A DNA stretch of 64,000 nt, from assembly GCA_009838035.1 (NCBI GenBank), contig VXSK01000004.1, forward strand, positions 62,001 through 126,000, given 5' to 3'. The translations under genes were made by a program, and so were the position numbers. The first letter of the stretch is position 1, and every line of letters starts with the position of its first letter. The notes under the pieces are model-generated. The model did not search any database. It worked only from the letters and a program-made list of their open reading frames with translations, and was not told where the DNA came from. Positions 42,549 to 50,702 of the stretch are shown piece after piece. Source of the stretch: Gammaproteobacteria bacterium. GTDB taxonomy: Bacteria > Pseudomonadota > Gammaproteobacteria > Steroidobacterales > Foliamicaceae.

Positions 42549-43389
42549 TGTTGCCTCCCTTTGCCTGAGCGGCCTCTTGTTCAGCCTTTTGCCTGGCGAG
42601 GTGCTTCTCGATTTCCGCCGCCGGGTCCATGATGGTGTCCGAGTACATGCCCAGAGCCATGTTCCAGTATTCGCCGCCATCCAGGTTATCGAGGATGAAG
42701 GTGGCGAAGTCCTCATAGGTAATTACGCGCGCACCGGGCGTATCGCCGGTGGTGTTGAACTTCATGTCGTGGCGCGCCGGTTCCTCCACCATGAAGCCGG
42801 GCCGCAACAGCATGTAATCCAGGCCGCTGTTAGCGATCATTTCCTCCATCTTCCACATGTCGTCGTAGAGATGGCGGGCAAGCCACTTCCACCTTTCGGA
42901 CAAGTCACCCGGCGGCGGCCGGGTTGCGTTTACGTCCATGCGGTGCTCGACGCCGGTCGAGCTCGCCATGATGAGCCGGGTGTTGCCCTTCTCCTGCATG
43001 GCGGAGATGAGGTGCTCGCCCATCACCGTGTAGATGTCGACGGGTCCGATCTCGGCGGCGGGATCTTCGGGTGCGGGCACGCCGATCATGGACACCACCA
43101 CTTCGTGTCCCTCCAGCACGGGGTCGATGGTGTCGCGCTCATAGATGTCGCCCTTGAACAGCGTCAGGTTCTCATGCTCGACGCCGAGCTTGGAGGGCGT
43201 GCGCGCGAATCCCTTGATGGTGTGGCCCCGTTGAAGGGCCTGGCGAATGATTTCGCGCCCGGACCGGGCCGTGGCGCCGAACAGGGCGATGACCGGTTTT
43301 TGCCCGTTTTCGGCGGCGCGCAGGCGCCAGGGCGCGGTGCTCAGCGCGGTCAGAGCTAGCGTTCCCTTGACAAATGTTCTCCGTTTCAT
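42532..43389 (-). CDS. Tat-exported NAD(P)-binding SDR/NmrA-like protein
   Basis: A 285-residue protein with a twin-arginine leader (MKRRTFVKGTLALTAL). An atypical extended SDR/NmrA-type Rossmann domain follows: VIALFGATARSGREIIRQAL (glycine motif GATARSG), GDIYERDTI, VVVSMIGV and LDYMLLRPGFM. The canonical catalytic Tyr-x-x-x-Lys is not obvious. The charged C-terminal tail (EIEKHLARQKAEQEAAQAK) looks coiled. Periplasmic location with a bound cofactor would explain Tat export. It diverges from the gene at 43433 with a 43-base gap. Confidence 0.72.
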   Translation of the reverse strand: MKRRTFVKGTLALTALSTAPWRLRAAENGQKPVIALFGATARSGREIIRQALQRGHTIKGFARTPSKLGVEHENLTLFKGDIYERDTIDPVLEGHEVVVSMIGVPAPEDPAAEIGPVDIYTVMGEHLISAMQEKGNTRLIMASSTGVEHRMDVNATRPPPGDLSERWKWLARHLYDDMWKMEEMIANSGLDYMLLRPGFMVEEPARHDMKFNTTGDTPGARVITYEDFATFILDNLDGGEYWNMALGMYSDTIMDPAAEIEKHLARQKAEQEAAQAKGGNNEIDD

Positions 43390-43420
43390 GCCTTCCCCCT
43401 GCAGTGCGGCAATACCACCC

Positions 43421-43426
43421 TATACT
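43421..43426 (+). promoter_or_regulatory. Candidate -10 for a leaderless transcript
   Basis: TATACT ends 6 bases before the ATG at 43433, so transcription from it would begin at or next to the start codon. No clear -35 is visible 16-18 bases upstream and no Shine-Dalgarno fits in the gap. Confidence 0.4.
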
Positions 43427-43432
43427 AGCCGG

Positions 43433-44266
43433 ATGCGGCTGCTGGAGATACGTTTTCGGGGTCAGGCGATCGAGCGTGGCAGGCTTCCGGTGGCCCACCT
43501 TGCCAGTTTCCTGGACAGTTGGCGCAAGGTGGTGCAGCGGACCGGGCGGGTATTGCGCGGGGAGGCGAGGAGCGTCCGCCCGGGTCAGCCGCCGCAGGAC
43601 CTCAGGTCGGAACTGGAGTTCGAACTGGTCACGTTTGACGGGGAAGGCGATTCAGTAAGCCTCGGGCTTGAACGCCGCCTCGAAAATACGTCCTTCCCGG
43701 AAATGGATTTTGGCCTCAAGGTAATCCATAGCGCGATCGGCGGCCTGCGCGAGATCAGAAGCAGCGATCCGGCCGAGGCCTTGCCGAACGGGATCGATCC
43801 CGGCGTGCTCAGGGCCTGGCGGGATGCCGGGGTGTTGCTGGGTCAGGGCGTCGAGACCATCAAATTCACGTTGAACGACAGTTCGGGAACGGTCCGGTCG
43901 GCGCTGGACCCGGACGTGCTGGAGCGCATCCGTGAGCGCCTGACGCGGCCCAGCGTCAATATCCGCAAGATCGAGGGTCGCCTGCTCATGGTCGATTTCA
44001 CCGGAAAGGAGGCCCGGTGCCGAATCCATCCGATTGACGGCGAGCCGATCGAGTGCCTGGTGGACGAGGAGCGCAAGGAAATGGTACTGGCCAACATGCT
44101 TGAGGATGTCCTCATCACCGGCGAGGTTCGACTGGATCCCGCCACCGGCAGGATCAGGAGCATCACCGTTCAGGACATCGAGCGGCGGGAAACGCCGGAT
44201 ACGAAAGCGTCGGATGACGCTCCGCAACCGCGGGGCTTGCCGTACGACTCCGAATCGGGCGGCTAG
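43433..44266 (+). CDS. Protein of unknown function (277 aa)
   Basis: A 277-residue soluble protein without signal peptide or membrane segment. The N-terminal half begins LLEIRFRGQAIERGRLPVAHLASFLDSW. The C-terminal half is beta-rich (VNIRKIEGRLLMVDFTGKEARCRIHPIDGEPIECLVDEE), with a small barrel-like feel. The last 30 residues are polar and likely disordered. I do not recognise the family. It is divergent from the SDR-like gene and convergent with the thioredoxin lipoprotein gene (4-base gap). Confidence 0.65.
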   Translation: MRLLEIRFRGQAIERGRLPVAHLASFLDSWRKVVQRTGRVLRGEARSVRPGQPPQDLRSELEFELVTFDGEGDSVSLGLERRLENTSFPEMDFGLKVIHSAIGGLREIRSSDPAEALPNGIDPGVLRAWRDAGVLLGQGVETIKFTLNDSSGTVRSALDPDVLERIRERLTRPSVNIRKIEGRLLMVDFTGKEARCRIHPIDGEPIECLVDEERKEMVLANMLEDVLITGEVRLDPATGRIRSITVQDIERRETPDTKASDDAPQPRGLPYDSESGG

Positions 44267-44270
44267 GCAG

Positions 44271-45869
44271 CTACATCCCTGGCGTCGAGTCGTTCAGGCG
44301 TTGCTGCATGGCAACGCAGGCGCTCACCGAGTCCTCTGCCGCATGCTCGGCGCAGATCGTGGCGACTCCGTCATCCAGAGCGGCCAGCGAAAGGCCCGCG
44401 TGGTGTTCTGCGCGCCAGGTCTCCAGTGCGTCGACCAGCCAGCCGAACGATCGCAGGTTGCGGTTCGCGAGCGCGTCCGGTTGGCCGTGCATTTCGGCTA
44501 GTACCTCCTGCGACACGCTCAGTATGGTTTCCGAGTCCTCGGGCATCCATTCCATCATGCGCCGAACGTAATTTACGCCGTGCTGCAGGCGCGTGGCGGG
44601 GCCGTATGACTCGCGGTAGTAACGCTCCATCCAGCGCACCGCACCTTGGATATCGCCCGCCTTGTGACTGAGCGTCGCCAGCGGATACATGAAGTAGTAC
44701 GGCTCCTCGGAAATCTCCAGTTCCTTTTCCAGCAGGATGCGCGCGCGTTCATATTCGCCGGCATTGCTCAGCAGGCCATAGGTGTAGTAGATCAGGCTCT
44801 GACGCTCTTGCTGGCTCTCGGCGGCCGTATCCGCCTCCCGGGCCGCAGCCACAATCCTCTCAAGCAATTGTGGCGATGGCGGGGCTTCGGCGTTATCGAG
44901 CCGCTCCAACTCCAGCAGGATTCCCAGGGAGAATATCGGCGCGGACTTGTTGCCCGTGGGACTGGCCAGCGTCGTCTCTATCGCGCTGCCGAACGCCTGG
45001 CGCAGTTCCTCCTGCTGCGCGGAATCCACCTCCAGCGCGTCGAAAACGCCGGCAAGCCTGCCGGAAAACATCATCAGGTTGTCCAGATCGGGTTCTTCCG
45101 CACCCAGCACGAACATGAGTTCGGAATATCGTTCAGCGCTCATTGCGGCATCGCCGGAACTGGCTGCTTCGGACAGTCGCAGCGAATGCACGCGCCGCGC
45201 CAGCACGGGGTCGTCCTGCGGGGCTTGGCCGGCGAGCCGTTCGAACAGCGCCAGGTATTGCTCCGGCGCCAGCGTTCTCTTGTCCTGGTACCAGGAGTGG
45301 TAAGCGAGCCTCCGGTATTCGGCGTCCGTCAGGGCCCGGTCGCTATTCAGCGCGACCTGCACAAGCTCGGTCACCGGCGCCAGGTCGGAACGGGCGTCGT
45401 CCAGCGCCGCCATGAAGGATTCGGCGGTCAGTGTGCCGGGCAGCCGGGTCAACTGTTTTCCCTGAGAATCGAACACGATCACGGTGGGGTAGCCCACCGC
45501 ATCGTGCTTCTCGCCCCAGACTTGCGCGCGCTGCGTGTCGCCGTCCAGGTAAACGGCCACGAAATCGCGCGTCGTGGCAATGAATTCCGGCTGCTGGAAC
45601 AATGTGCTCTTCATCAGGTTGCAGGGTGGGCACCAGACCGCGCCCCAATAGAGAAAAAGCGGTTTGGCCGAGCGCTCGGCCTCGGCGAAAGCCTCCTCTA
45701 CGGTGCCTTCGTACCAGTCGATTGCCTGGTACGCGTCCACGTCGGCCTCGACGGCCTCGACGGCAGGCGCTTCGGAATCCGGCTGGCACGCGGCCAAGGC
45801 AAGTCCGAACGCAAGTGAGAGTGCGGCCAGGCGTCCCGGGGGTGAGGGCAATCTTTCGAAGGTAAGCAT
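44271..45869 (-). CDS. Thioredoxin-domain lipoprotein with a helical repeat C-terminus
   Basis: A 532-residue protein with a lipobox (LALAAC, Cys28). A thioredoxin-like domain carries CPPC at residues 80-83 (YWGAVWCPPCNLMK) and the cis-Pro segment VGYPTVIVFDSQGK. About 330 residues of helical, TPR-like hairpins follow. It is probably membrane-anchored facing the periplasm, with a thiol-disulfide or chaperone role. ATG 45869 begins the lipoprotein signal; upstream in-frame starts lack one. It diverges from sdhB. Confidence 0.8.
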   Translation of the reverse strand: MLTFERLPSPPGRLAALSLAFGLALAACQPDSEAPAVEAVEADVDAYQAIDWYEGTVEEAFAEAERSAKPLFLYWGAVWCPPCNLMKSTLFQQPEFIATTRDFVAVYLDGDTQRAQVWGEKHDAVGYPTVIVFDSQGKQLTRLPGTLTAESFMAALDDARSDLAPVTELVQVALNSDRALTDAEYRRLAYHSWYQDKRTLAPEQYLALFERLAGQAPQDDPVLARRVHSLRLSEAASSGDAAMSAERYSELMFVLGAEEPDLDNLMMFSGRLAGVFDALEVDSAQQEELRQAFGSAIETTLASPTGNKSAPIFSLGILLELERLDNAEAPPSPQLLERIVAAAREADTAAESQQERQSLIYYTYGLLSNAGEYERARILLEKELEISEEPYYFMYPLATLSHKAGDIQGAVRWMERYYRESYGPATRLQHGVNYVRRMMEWMPEDSETILSVSQEVLAEMHGQPDALANRNLRSFGWLVDALETWRAEHHAGLSLAALDDGVATICAEHAAEDSVSACVAMQQRLNDSTPGM

Positions 45870-46024
45870 GGGAAACCTCCCGGTATCGAATGCGCGGAAC
45901 TGTTCCGCGCTTGCGGCTATTCGAACGAGTGTAGCAGTACCATTCAAGGCATCCGCCCGCTGTTTTTGCTAACATTTCCGGAACCCGGCCCTGCCGGCTG
46001 ACTGAAACACACAGGACCCCCCGC

Positions 46025-46822
46025 ATGGCGCAATTCCTGCTGCCCAAGAACTCCCGGGTAAGGCGCGGACGGCACTACGCGCTGTCCGATGGCTCCGCGG
46101 CCAACAGCGAGCGCCGTATCCGCCGGTTCAAGGTCTATCGCTACGATCCGGATTCAGGGGGGAACCCGCGGGTGGACAGCTACGACGTGGACATGAACAA
46201 CTGCGCCCCGATGGTGCTGGACGCGCTGATCCACATCAAGGACGAGGTCGATTCCACGCTGACCTTCCGCCGCTCCTGCCGCGAGGGCATCTGCGGTTCC
46301 TGCGCCATGAACATCAATGGAATCAACACCCTGGCGTGCACCCAGGCGGTCAGCGAACTCAAGGGGGACGTGGCGGTCTATCCGCTGCCGCACCTGCCGG
46401 TGGTCAAGGACCTGGTGCCCGATCTGACTCATTTCTACGCTCAGTACGCGTCGGTCGAACCGTGGCTCAAGACCAAGACGCCTCCTCCGCCGGACCGCGA
46501 GCGGCTGCAGTCGCGCGGCGATCAGGAGAAGATCAACACGCCCGCCGCCTGCATCCTGTGCGCCTGCTGTTCGACCAGTTGCCCCAGCTATTGGTGGAAC
46601 GGCGACCGCTATCTGGGTCCCGCCGCGCTTCTAGCCGCTTATCGCTGGCTGGAGGACAGCCGCGACGAGGCCGCCGGCGAGCGGCTGGACCAGCTCGAAG
46701 ATCCGTTCAAGCTGTACCGCTGCCACACGATCATGAACTGCACCGAGGCCTGCCCCAAGGACCTCAACCCGGCGCGGGCCATCGCGGAGACCAAGAAAAG
46801 GCTGCTGGAGCGTCGCGCCTGA
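46025..46822 (+). CDS. sdhB: Succinate dehydrogenase iron-sulfur subunit
   Basis: A 265-residue subunit with all three cluster motifs: [22 protein letters not shown] for [2Fe-2S], [16 protein letters not shown] for [4Fe-4S], and [17 protein letters not shown] for [3Fe-4S]. The N-terminal ~30 residues are longer than in E. coli SdhB. It passes electrons from SdhA to the quinone site. It is about 6.5 kb from sdhA and has its own upstream region (45870-46024). Confidence 0.96.
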   Translation: MAQFLLPKNSRVRRGRHYALSDGSAANSERRIRRFKVYRYDPDSGGNPRVDSYDVDMNNCAPMVLDALIHIKDEVDSTLTFRRSCREGICGSCAMNINGINTLACTQAVSELKGDVAVYPLPHLPVVKDLVPDLTHFYAQYASVEPWLKTKTPPPPDRERLQSRGDQEKINTPAACILCACCSTSCPSYWWNGDRYLGPAALLAAYRWLEDSRDEAAGERLDQLEDPFKLYRCHTIMNCTEACPKDLNPARAIAETKKRLLERRA

Positions 46823-46832
46823 CGGACCGCTC

Positions 46833-47069
46833 ATGAGCCGGGCGGCCAGACTGCGATGGCGTTGCCGCCGCGGGCGGCGGGAGTTGGACCTGCTGCTTGA
46901 GCGCTACCTGAACGATCGCTACGAGCAATCCGGCGCCGCGGAGCGGGCGGGCTTCGAAGCGCTGCTTGAGCGCAGCGATCCGGAACTGGAGGACCTGCTG
47001 ACCGGGCGGCTGGCGCCCGAGTCGCCACAGCAGGCGCGCGTGATTGAGCGGATTCGCCGTCACGGTTGA
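46833..47069 (+). CDS. sdhE: FAD assembly factor SdhE
   Basis: A 78-residue protein with the SdhE/YgfY hallmark RLRWRCRRGRRELDLLLERYL, containing the RGxxE site needed for SdhA flavinylation. It lies 10 bases after sdhB. The downstream YgfX-like gene overlaps it by 26 bases. Confidence 0.92.
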   Translation: MSRAARLRWRCRRGRRELDLLLERYLNDRYEQSGAAERAGFEALLERSDPELEDLLTGRLAPESPQQARVIERIRRHG

Positions 47070-47490
47070 GATCCGCTCGGCCCGGCCGGCCTGGGCCGCC
47101 CCGGCGCTCGCAACCGGACTTCTGCTTGCCGTTGTCGCGGTGCTGATCGCCGACCTGCCGTTCTGGCTCCGTATTGTCGTGGCCCTGAGTGTCTGCGTGG
47201 GAGCCGCACTGGAATGGCGTCGCGCCCGGCGAGGAGCGATTGCGCCCGGAATCGAAGCCGTCTGGCTTACGCCGCCGGGCGACTGGCGACTGGTGCTGGA
47301 TACCGGCGAAATGGACAAGGCCGAATTGCTGCATCGGCGTGGTTTCGTTTCGCGCCGCCTGGTCGGACTTACGTTGCGCCGCGTCGCTGCCGGGCGGCGC
47401 CGGAATTCAGCGGTGCGGGTATGGCTGACTCCCGCAATGCTCGGCGAACGGGACTGGCGGCTGTTACAGGTTCGGCTGCGAAATCCATAG
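47044..47490 (+). CDS. YgfX/CptA-like inner-membrane protein
   Basis: A 148-residue protein with two adjacent membrane segments (about residues 15-55) and a C-terminal soluble part with GDWRLVLDTGE and VWLTPAMLGERDWRLLQVRLR, as in YgfX. In E. coli ygfX follows ygfY (sdhE) and the pair has been described as CptAB, with effects on MreB/FtsZ. The start is a TTG at 47044, giving a 26-base overlap with sdhE. Confidence 0.7.
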   Translation: MSGFAVTVEIRSARPAWAAPALATGLLLAVVAVLIADLPFWLRIVVALSVCVGAALEWRRARRGAIAPGIEAVWLTPPGDWRLVLDTGEMDKAELLHRRGFVSRRLVGLTLRRVAAGRRRNSAVRVWLTPAMLGERDWRLLQVRLRNP

Positions 47491-47510
47491 CGCTGACTAC
47501 TCCGGGCCAA

Positions 47511-47609
47511 GCCCTTTGTTCGTCCCCCTCCTCGTGGGAGCGTTGGAGCAGGACAGCGAGAATCGAGCCAGGATGGCGTCTCCGACGAGGAGGGGGACGA
47601 ACAAAGGGC
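47511..47609. repeat. Long hairpin repeat, copy 2
   Basis: Arms 47511-47539 and 47581-47609 pair at 28 of 29 positions; the outer 25 are perfect. The loop is 41 bases. The arm starts GCCCTTTGTTCGTCCCCCTC, related to but different from copy 1 at 8580, and the inner GGGAGCG then GGA-GCAGGA block is shared. It lies in the 170-base gap before lepB and could also act as a transcript-end stem. Confidence 0.75.
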
Positions 47610-47660
47610 GAGGAAGCAGGAACAACGAGATTCCCCCAAGGCGGGTAAAATCGCGGGCCT

Positions 47661-48431
47661 ATGGAAATCTGGCTGGTTGGAATTACGGGCCTGGCGCTGG
47701 TGCTGTGGGCGCTCGACCGCTTCATCCTGACACCGCGCGCCAGGCGCGCTGCCGGGGAGGGCGGAGAACTGCCGCCCAAGTCGAAGATTTTCGAATACGC
47801 CGCGGCCTTTCTCCCGGTACTCCTGGTGGTGCTCTGCATTCGCTCCTTCCTGTACGAGCCCTACCGCATTCCGTCGGGCTCGATGCAGCCGACCCTTGAA
47901 ATCGGCGATTTCATTTTCGTCAACAAGTTCGCGTACGGACTTCGTTTGCCGGTCACCAACACCACCGTTGTCGAGTTGGGAACGCCGGAACGTGGAGACG
48001 TCGTGGTGTTCAAGCTGCCCACCGACCCGCGGGCCAACTTCATCAAGCGCATGGTCGGGCTGCCCGGGGACGTCGTCGAGTATCGCGGCAAGCGGCTTCG
48101 CATCAACGGCGAGCCCGTCGAGCTGAGCGAGCCCGTTCCACTGAACCCTTCGGCGCCGTACTCCGTGCGCAAGGCGGTGGAGGTTCTGGGTCAGGCCAGT
48201 CATGACGTCCATTTCATGCCCGGGCGGATCAGCAGGGAAGGCACGTTCACGGTTCCCGAGGGGCATTACTTCGTTATGGGGGACAACCGGGACAACAGCA
48301 GGGACAGCCGTTACCAGGGAGTCGGCTTTATTCCGGACGATCGCCTTGTAGGCCGCGCCGAGCGCATTTGGTTCAATTGGGAGTTTGGCAGCATGCCCGA
48401 ATGGGGCCGGATCGGCGACGCGATCAATTGA
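47661..48431 (+). CDS. lepB: Signal peptidase I
   Basis: A 256-residue leader peptidase: two N-terminal membrane segments, catalytic Ser in YRIPSGSMQPTLEIGDFIFV, catalytic Lys in FIKRMVGLPGD, and the conserved GHYFVMGDNRDNSRDSR box. It removes signal peptides of exported proteins at the periplasmic face. It is shorter than the E. coli enzyme because of a smaller domain II insertion. It overlaps rnc by TTGA. Confidence 0.96.
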   Translation: MEIWLVGITGLALVLWALDRFILTPRARRAAGEGGELPPKSKIFEYAAAFLPVLLVVLCIRSFLYEPYRIPSGSMQPTLEIGDFIFVNKFAYGLRLPVTNTTVVELGTPERGDVVVFKLPTDPRANFIKRMVGLPGDVVEYRGKRLRINGEPVELSEPVPLNPSAPYSVRKAVEVLGQASHDVHFMPGRISREGTFTVPEGHYFVMGDNRDNSRDSRYQGVGFIPDDRLVGRAERIWFNWEFGSMPEWGRIGDAIN

Positions 48432-49111
48432 CCGGCGGCCGGCAGCTCTCCCGGTGGGCCGGCCGTGCGCTAGGGCATGACTTTGCCCGTCTCGATTTAC
48501 TGAAGCAGGCGCTGACCCATCCCAGCGCCGACGAACATAACAACCGCCGCCTCGAGTATCTTGGCGACGCCGTGCTGGAACTGGTCGCTTCGGATTACCT
48601 CTACAAGCGCCACCAGAAAGCCCTGGAGGGTGGACTGACCCAGTTGCGCCAGCGCCTGGTGCAGCGGGCCACGCTGGCTTCCGTCGCCGGGGAAGTGAAT
48701 CTCGCAAAACACCTGCGTTACAAGGGCGCGGACCTGGCGCCGGACGGACCGGCGCACGAAGCGATGCTTGCCGATGCTCTGGAGGCGGTGTTTGCCGCGG
48801 TCTGGCTGGACGGAGGCATAAAGCCGGCGGCGGCCGTGTTCGAGAGGCTGTTTGCCCAGCGGCTGAAGTCCGTCGCGGACTTGCCGCGCGACGCCAAGAG
48901 CCTGCTCCAGGAGTATCTGCAGGGGCGGGGATTCAATCCGCCGGAATACCGCCTGGCCGGTTCCCGCGACGATCCCCAGGCGCCGTCCTTCCGCTCCGTG
49001 TGCAAGGTGCCGGAACTGTCCCTGAGCGCCGAAGGCGAGGGGCGCACGATACAGGCGTCGGAAGTCGAGGCGGCGGCGTCCGTGCTGGCCGCCGTCGGCG
49101 AGTCGCCATGA
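48428..49111 (+). CDS. rnc: Ribonuclease III
   Basis: A 227-residue protein with the RNase III signature RRLEYLGDAVLELV (catalytic Glu and Asp), the second acidic site MLADALEAVFAAVWLDGG, and a C-terminal dsRNA-binding domain ending in ASVLAAV. It processes rRNA precursors and dsRNA. TTG start at 48428 coupled to the lepB stop; ATGA overlap with era. Confidence 0.95.
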   Translation: MTGGRQLSRWAGRALGHDFARLDLLKQALTHPSADEHNNRRLEYLGDAVLELVASDYLYKRHQKALEGGLTQLRQRLVQRATLASVAGEVNLAKHLRYKGADLAPDGPAHEAMLADALEAVFAAVWLDGGIKPAAAVFERLFAQRLKSVADLPRDAKSLLQEYLQGRGFNPPEYRLAGSRDDPQAPSFRSVCKVPELSLSAEGEGRTIQASEVEAAASVLAAVGESP

Positions 49112-49977
49112 GTTTCCGCGCCGGGCTGGCGCCCATTCTCGGCCGGCCCAACGTGGGCAAGTCCACGCTGCTGAACCGCCTGCTGAAGGAAAAGGTCAGC
49201 ATCGAGACGCGGAAGCCGCAAACTACCCGGCACGCGATTACCGGCGTGCGCCATACGGACGATTCCCAGCTCGTGCTGGTGGACACGCCCGGGCTGCACG
49301 CGCCCGGCGCCCGGTTGCTGTCGCGCAGCATGAACCGCGCCGCGCTGGGTTCGGTAGCCGGCGCCGACGTCGTCCTCATGATGGTCGAGGCCGGCCGGTG
49401 GCTGGCGGGCGACAAGCGGGTCCTGGAGGAAATAAGGAAGTCGGGCCTGACGTGCATACTGGTCGTCAACAAGATCGATCGCCTGAAGAGCCGCGAAGAG
49501 CTCTTTCCCTTTCTCAGGGAGTGCGCCGAAAGAGGCGAGTTTGCCCAGATCGTGCCGATCTCGGCATTGCACGGGGACAACCTGGACCGCCTGGGTGAGG
49601 TCGTGGCGCAATACCTGCCCGAGGGCGATCCGCTGTATCCGCCCGAAGCGGTAACGGACCGTGACCTGAGCTTTCGTATCGCCGAGATGCTGCGCGAGAA
49701 ACTGACCCTGAATACGCATCGCGAGGTCCCGTACGATCTGGATGTGGCCGTAACGTCGCTGGATACGCGCGGAAGGGCGGTGGTCGCGGAGCTCGAGGTG
49801 CGCGTCAACCGCGCCTCGCAGCGCGGCATCGTGATCGGCCGCGGAGGCTTGCGGCTGAAAGCGGCGGGCCGCCAGGCGCGCATGGAACTCCAGCGCATCT
49901 TCAAGCGCCCGTTCCATTTGCGCGCGCAGGTGCGTGTACGCAAGAACTGGTTCAACAATCCCCGGTACTGTCGATGA
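49108..49977 (+). CDS. era: GTPase Era
   Basis: A 289-residue protein with GTPase motifs G1 GRPNVGKST, G3 DTPGLH, G4 NKID and G5 SALHGDN, and a C-terminal KH domain (VIGRGGLRLKAAGRQARMEL). It assists 16S rRNA 3'-end maturation. It sits in the conserved lepB-rnc-era-recO string and overlaps both neighbours by 4 bases. Confidence 0.96.
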   Translation: MSFRAGLAPILGRPNVGKSTLLNRLLKEKVSIETRKPQTTRHAITGVRHTDDSQLVLVDTPGLHAPGARLLSRSMNRAALGSVAGADVVLMMVEAGRWLAGDKRVLEEIRKSGLTCILVVNKIDRLKSREELFPFLRECAERGEFAQIVPISALHGDNLDRLGEVVAQYLPEGDPLYPPEAVTDRDLSFRIAEMLREKLTLNTHREVPYDLDVAVTSLDTRGRAVVAELEVRVNRASQRGIVIGRGGLRLKAAGRQARMELQRIFKRPFHLRAQVRVRKNWFNNPRYCR

Positions 49978-50702
49978 ACACGGTCCGGCGCGTGGAACTG
50001 GCGGAATCGTGGGTTCTTCACAGCCGTCCGTTTCGTGAGACGAGCCTGATCGTGGAGGCCTTCTCAAGGGAATTCGGCCGTATGGGCCTGGTCGCGCGGG
50101 GCGGTCGCAGGCCGCGTTCCTCGCTGGCGCTGGCCGCGCGGCCTTTTCGGCTGCTGCTGCTGTCGTGGACCGGCAGGGGGGAGCTCGCAACGCTGACCGC
50201 CGCGGAGAGTGCCCCGCAGCATGCCGCATCGGCCCCGCCGGGCGGGGAAACGCTTCTTGCCGCGATGTATCTGAACGAACTCGTGTTGCGCCTTACCCGG
50301 CGCGAAGACCCGCACCCGGAATTGTTCGACCACTACTCGCAGGCGCTGGGCGACTTGAGCGCGGCCGGGCCGATGGAGCCGGTTCTTCGGCGCTTCGAGC
50401 TGGACCTTTTGGCTTCGCTGGGCTTCGGGCTGAACCTTCGACACGACATCGAGGGCCGGGACCTGGCCCCCGGGGCAGCCTATTGCTATCGTATGGAACA
50501 GGGCGCCGAGGCCCTGCCGAACGGCGCGCGGACCGGCGAGGCGATGAATTTTTCCGGCGCCGAGCTTCTGGGCATAGCGCGCGGGGACTGGGGCAGCCGC
50601 GACACACGCCGCGCCGCGAGCCGGCTTTTGAAAACGGCGATTGATTTCTACCTGGAGGGGAAGCCGCTGAACACGCGCAAGGTGTTCGCGGCCATGCGAT
50701 GA
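49974..50702 (+). CDS. recO: DNA repair protein RecO
   Basis: A 242-residue protein with an N-terminal OB fold (ESWVLHSRPFRETSLIVEAFSREFG) and a helical C-domain with LLASLGFGLNLRHD. It loads RecA with RecR. No zinc-binding Cys cluster is present, as in E. coli. pdxJ, the usual next gene, is replaced by mutL, which overlaps by ATGA. Confidence 0.92.
   Translation: MNTVRRVELAESWVLHSRPFRETSLIVEAFSREFGRMGLVARGGRRPRSSLALAARPFRLLLLSWTGRGELATLTAAESAPQHAASAPPGGETLLAAMYLNELVLRLTRREDPHPELFDHYSQALGDLSAAGPMEPVLRRFELDLLASLGFGLNLRHDIEGRDLAPGAAYCYRMEQGAEALPNGARTGEAMNFSGAELLGIARGDWGSRDTRRAASRLLKTAIDFYLEGKPLNTRKVFAAMR

Noticed and set aside
46764-48707. 647-codon minus-strand frame
   Set aside because: It crosses ygfX, the hairpin repeat, lepB and part of rnc on the opposite strand and resembles no protein.
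48718-50229. 503-codon minus-strand frame opposite rnc, era and recO
   Set aside because: Shadow frame; the plus-strand genes are unmistakable.
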